Below are positions 4,671 to 5,712 of a stretch of DNA of 5,712 bases, piece after piece. The first letter of the stretch is position 1, and the number at the start of each line of letters is the position of its first letter. Both the position numbers and the translations under genes were made by a program. The notes below the pieces were generated by a model. It was not told where the DNA came from, made no database searches, and saw only the letters and a program-made list of their open reading frames with translations. Origin of the DNA: an uncultured beta proteobacterium (GTDB lineage: Bacteria > Pseudomonadota > Gammaproteobacteria > Burkholderiales > Burkholderiaceae_B); NCBI GenBank assembly GCA_903929925.1, contig CAIYWO010000286.1:1-5712 (forward strand). Reading direction: 5' to 3'.

Positions 4671-5712
4671 ATGTCGATATTCTTTCAAGCCTACCCCTTA
4701 GCACGCCAAGCCTTATTTGCGATGGACGCAGAAGCGGCGCACGAAACAACGCTGAACGCTCTACAACGTGCCTATGATTGTTCGCTGACACGGGGGCTCA
4801 TGCACAGTCGCGTCCTTGCCCCGACGAACTTAATGGGGTTGGCCTTGCAAAATCCTGTCGGGCTCGCTGCGGGTCTCGATAAGAACGGCGCGCACATTGA
4901 CGCAATGGGCAACCTGGGCTTTGGTTTTGTCGAGGTGGGCACCGTGACGCCCCGCGCGCAACCTGGCAACCCCAAGCCACGTATGTTCCGCATACCAGAG
5001 GCACAAGCCCTGATTAATCGACTAGGTTTTAACAATCAAGGGCTTGACACGTTTTTGAGTAACGTTCAGCGCAGCACCTGGCGCACACACGGTGGCGTAA
5101 TTGGCCTAAACATTGGCAAGAATGCTGACACGCCTATCGAACGCGCTGCCGAGGACTACCTGATTGGCCTGTCGGGAGTCTACCCGCATGCCGATTACAT
5201 CACCGTCAATATCTCCTCGCCCAACACAAAGAATCTCCGAGCGCTGCAAGGTGAACACGAGCTCGACGAGCTGCTTTCACAGCTTGCGCGTCGTAGCCAA
5301 GAACTTGCTGCGCAATATCAGCGTCGTGTTCCACTGGCCGTCAAGATTGCACCCGACCTGACAGAAGAGCAGATCGACATCATCACCGAGGTGCTTCCTC
5401 GCCACGGCATTGACGGCGTCATCGCCACCAACACGACGATCGCGCGCGATGCTGTGCAAGGGTTGGCGCACGCTCAAGAAGCGGGTGGTCTATCGGGTGC
5501 CCCGTTGCACGAACGCTCACTAGAAGTGATTACACGACTGCGCGCAAAGCTTGGTCCGGACTTCGCCATCATTGGTGTAGGCGGAATTGTCTCGGGCAAG
5601 CACGCTGCAGAAAAAATATCAGCGGGTGCCAATGCCGTGCAGCTCTACACAGGTCTGATTTACAAAGGACCTGCGTTGGTGGGAGAGTGCGTCCGCGAGA
5701 TTGCGAAACTCG
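4671..5712 (+). CDS. pyrD: Dihydroorotate dehydrogenase (quinone), class 2; 3' end cut by the window edge
   Basis: PyrD oxidises dihydroorotate to orotate, the fourth step of UMP synthesis, using FMN and passing electrons to membrane quinones. The open frame gives 347 codons plus one base to the edge. E. coli PyrD has 336 residues and ends just after the equivalent of GLIYKGPALV (328-337), so only a few residues should be missing. The N-terminal helical segment (about 1-45, with LFAMDAEAAHE at 15-25) is the quinone-binding and membrane-contact part that defines class 2. FMN and substrate motifs are NPVGLAAGLDKNG (61-73), GFVEVGTVTP (85-94), NRLGFNNQG (116-124), NISSPNT (180-186) with Ser183 as the class 2 catalytic base, Lys225, TNTT (253-256), GGLSG (272-276) and GVGGI (302-306). 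It begins 21 bases after bpt; ATG 4671 has no Shine-Dalgarno sequence but gives the expected N-terminus. It should be functional. Confidence 0.97.
   Translation, partial: MSIFFQAYPLARQALFAMDAEAAHETTLNALQRAYDCSLTRGLMHSRVLAPTNLMGLALQNPVGLAAGLDKNGAHIDAMGNLGFGFVEVGTVTPRAQPGNPKPRMFRIPEAQALINRLGFNNQGLDTFLSNVQRSTWRTHGGVIGLNIGKNADTPIERAAEDYLIGLSGVYPHADYITVNISSPNTKNLRALQGEHELDELLSQLARRSQELAAQYQRRVPLAVKIAPDLTEEQIDIITEVLPRHGIDGVIATNTTIARDAVQGLAHAQEAGGLSGAPLHERSLEVITRLRAKLGPDFAIIGVGGIVSGKHAAEKISAGANAVQLYTGLIYKGPALVGECVREIAKL

Overview
This window looks like chromosomal DNA from a betaproteobacterium of the order Burkholderiales, most likely near the Alcaligenaceae (Bordetella/Pusillimonas-like). Three things suggest this: the start of a Bug-type periplasmic binding protein, a family greatly expanded in those bacteria; the gene order NUDIX - aat - bpt - pyrD; and a moderately GC-rich base composition. 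The placement is an inference from protein character, not from a search.

Layout. Positions 1-405 (minus strand) hold the N-terminal part of a Bug/TctC-type solute-binding protein that runs off the left edge. A 150-base divergent intergenic region (about 409-562) carries promoter-like elements. A tRNA-Cys(GCA) gene lies at 563-636, and ten bases later an MFS transporter gene begins with no terminator between them. From there to the right edge, six plus-strand genes are packed head to tail: the MFS transporter (647-1903), a conserved protein of unknown function (1884-2528), a zinc-ribbon NUDIX hydrolase (2553-3143), leucyl/phenylalanyl-tRNA-protein transferase Aat (3169-3909), aspartate/glutamate leucyltransferase Bpt (3906-4649) and quinone-dependent dihydroorotate dehydrogenase PyrD (4671 to the edge). 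Gaps are at most 25 bases and two gene pairs overlap, so a single transcription unit, possibly led by the tRNA, is the simplest reading.

How the genes fit together. Aat and Bpt are the two bacterial N-degron transferases: Aat adds Leu/Phe to N-terminal Lys/Arg, and Bpt adds Leu to N-terminal Asp/Glu. Both create the N-terminal residues read by ClpS/ClpAP. PyrD catalyses the flavin-dependent step of pyrimidine synthesis at the membrane. The NUDIX protein resembles zinc-ribbon NUDIX enzymes that act on FAD or ADP-ribose. The MFS substrate and the role of the conserved unknown protein cannot be read from the sequence.

Most of this is ordinary housekeeping DNA. The points worth a second look are the tRNA-to-mRNA junction without a terminator or a leader, the near absence of Shine-Dalgarno sequences across the operon, the complete pair of N-degron transferases, the NUDIX/PyrD flavin connection, and the uncharacterised protein in the cluster. 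I see no mobile element, CRISPR array, frameshift or pseudogene.
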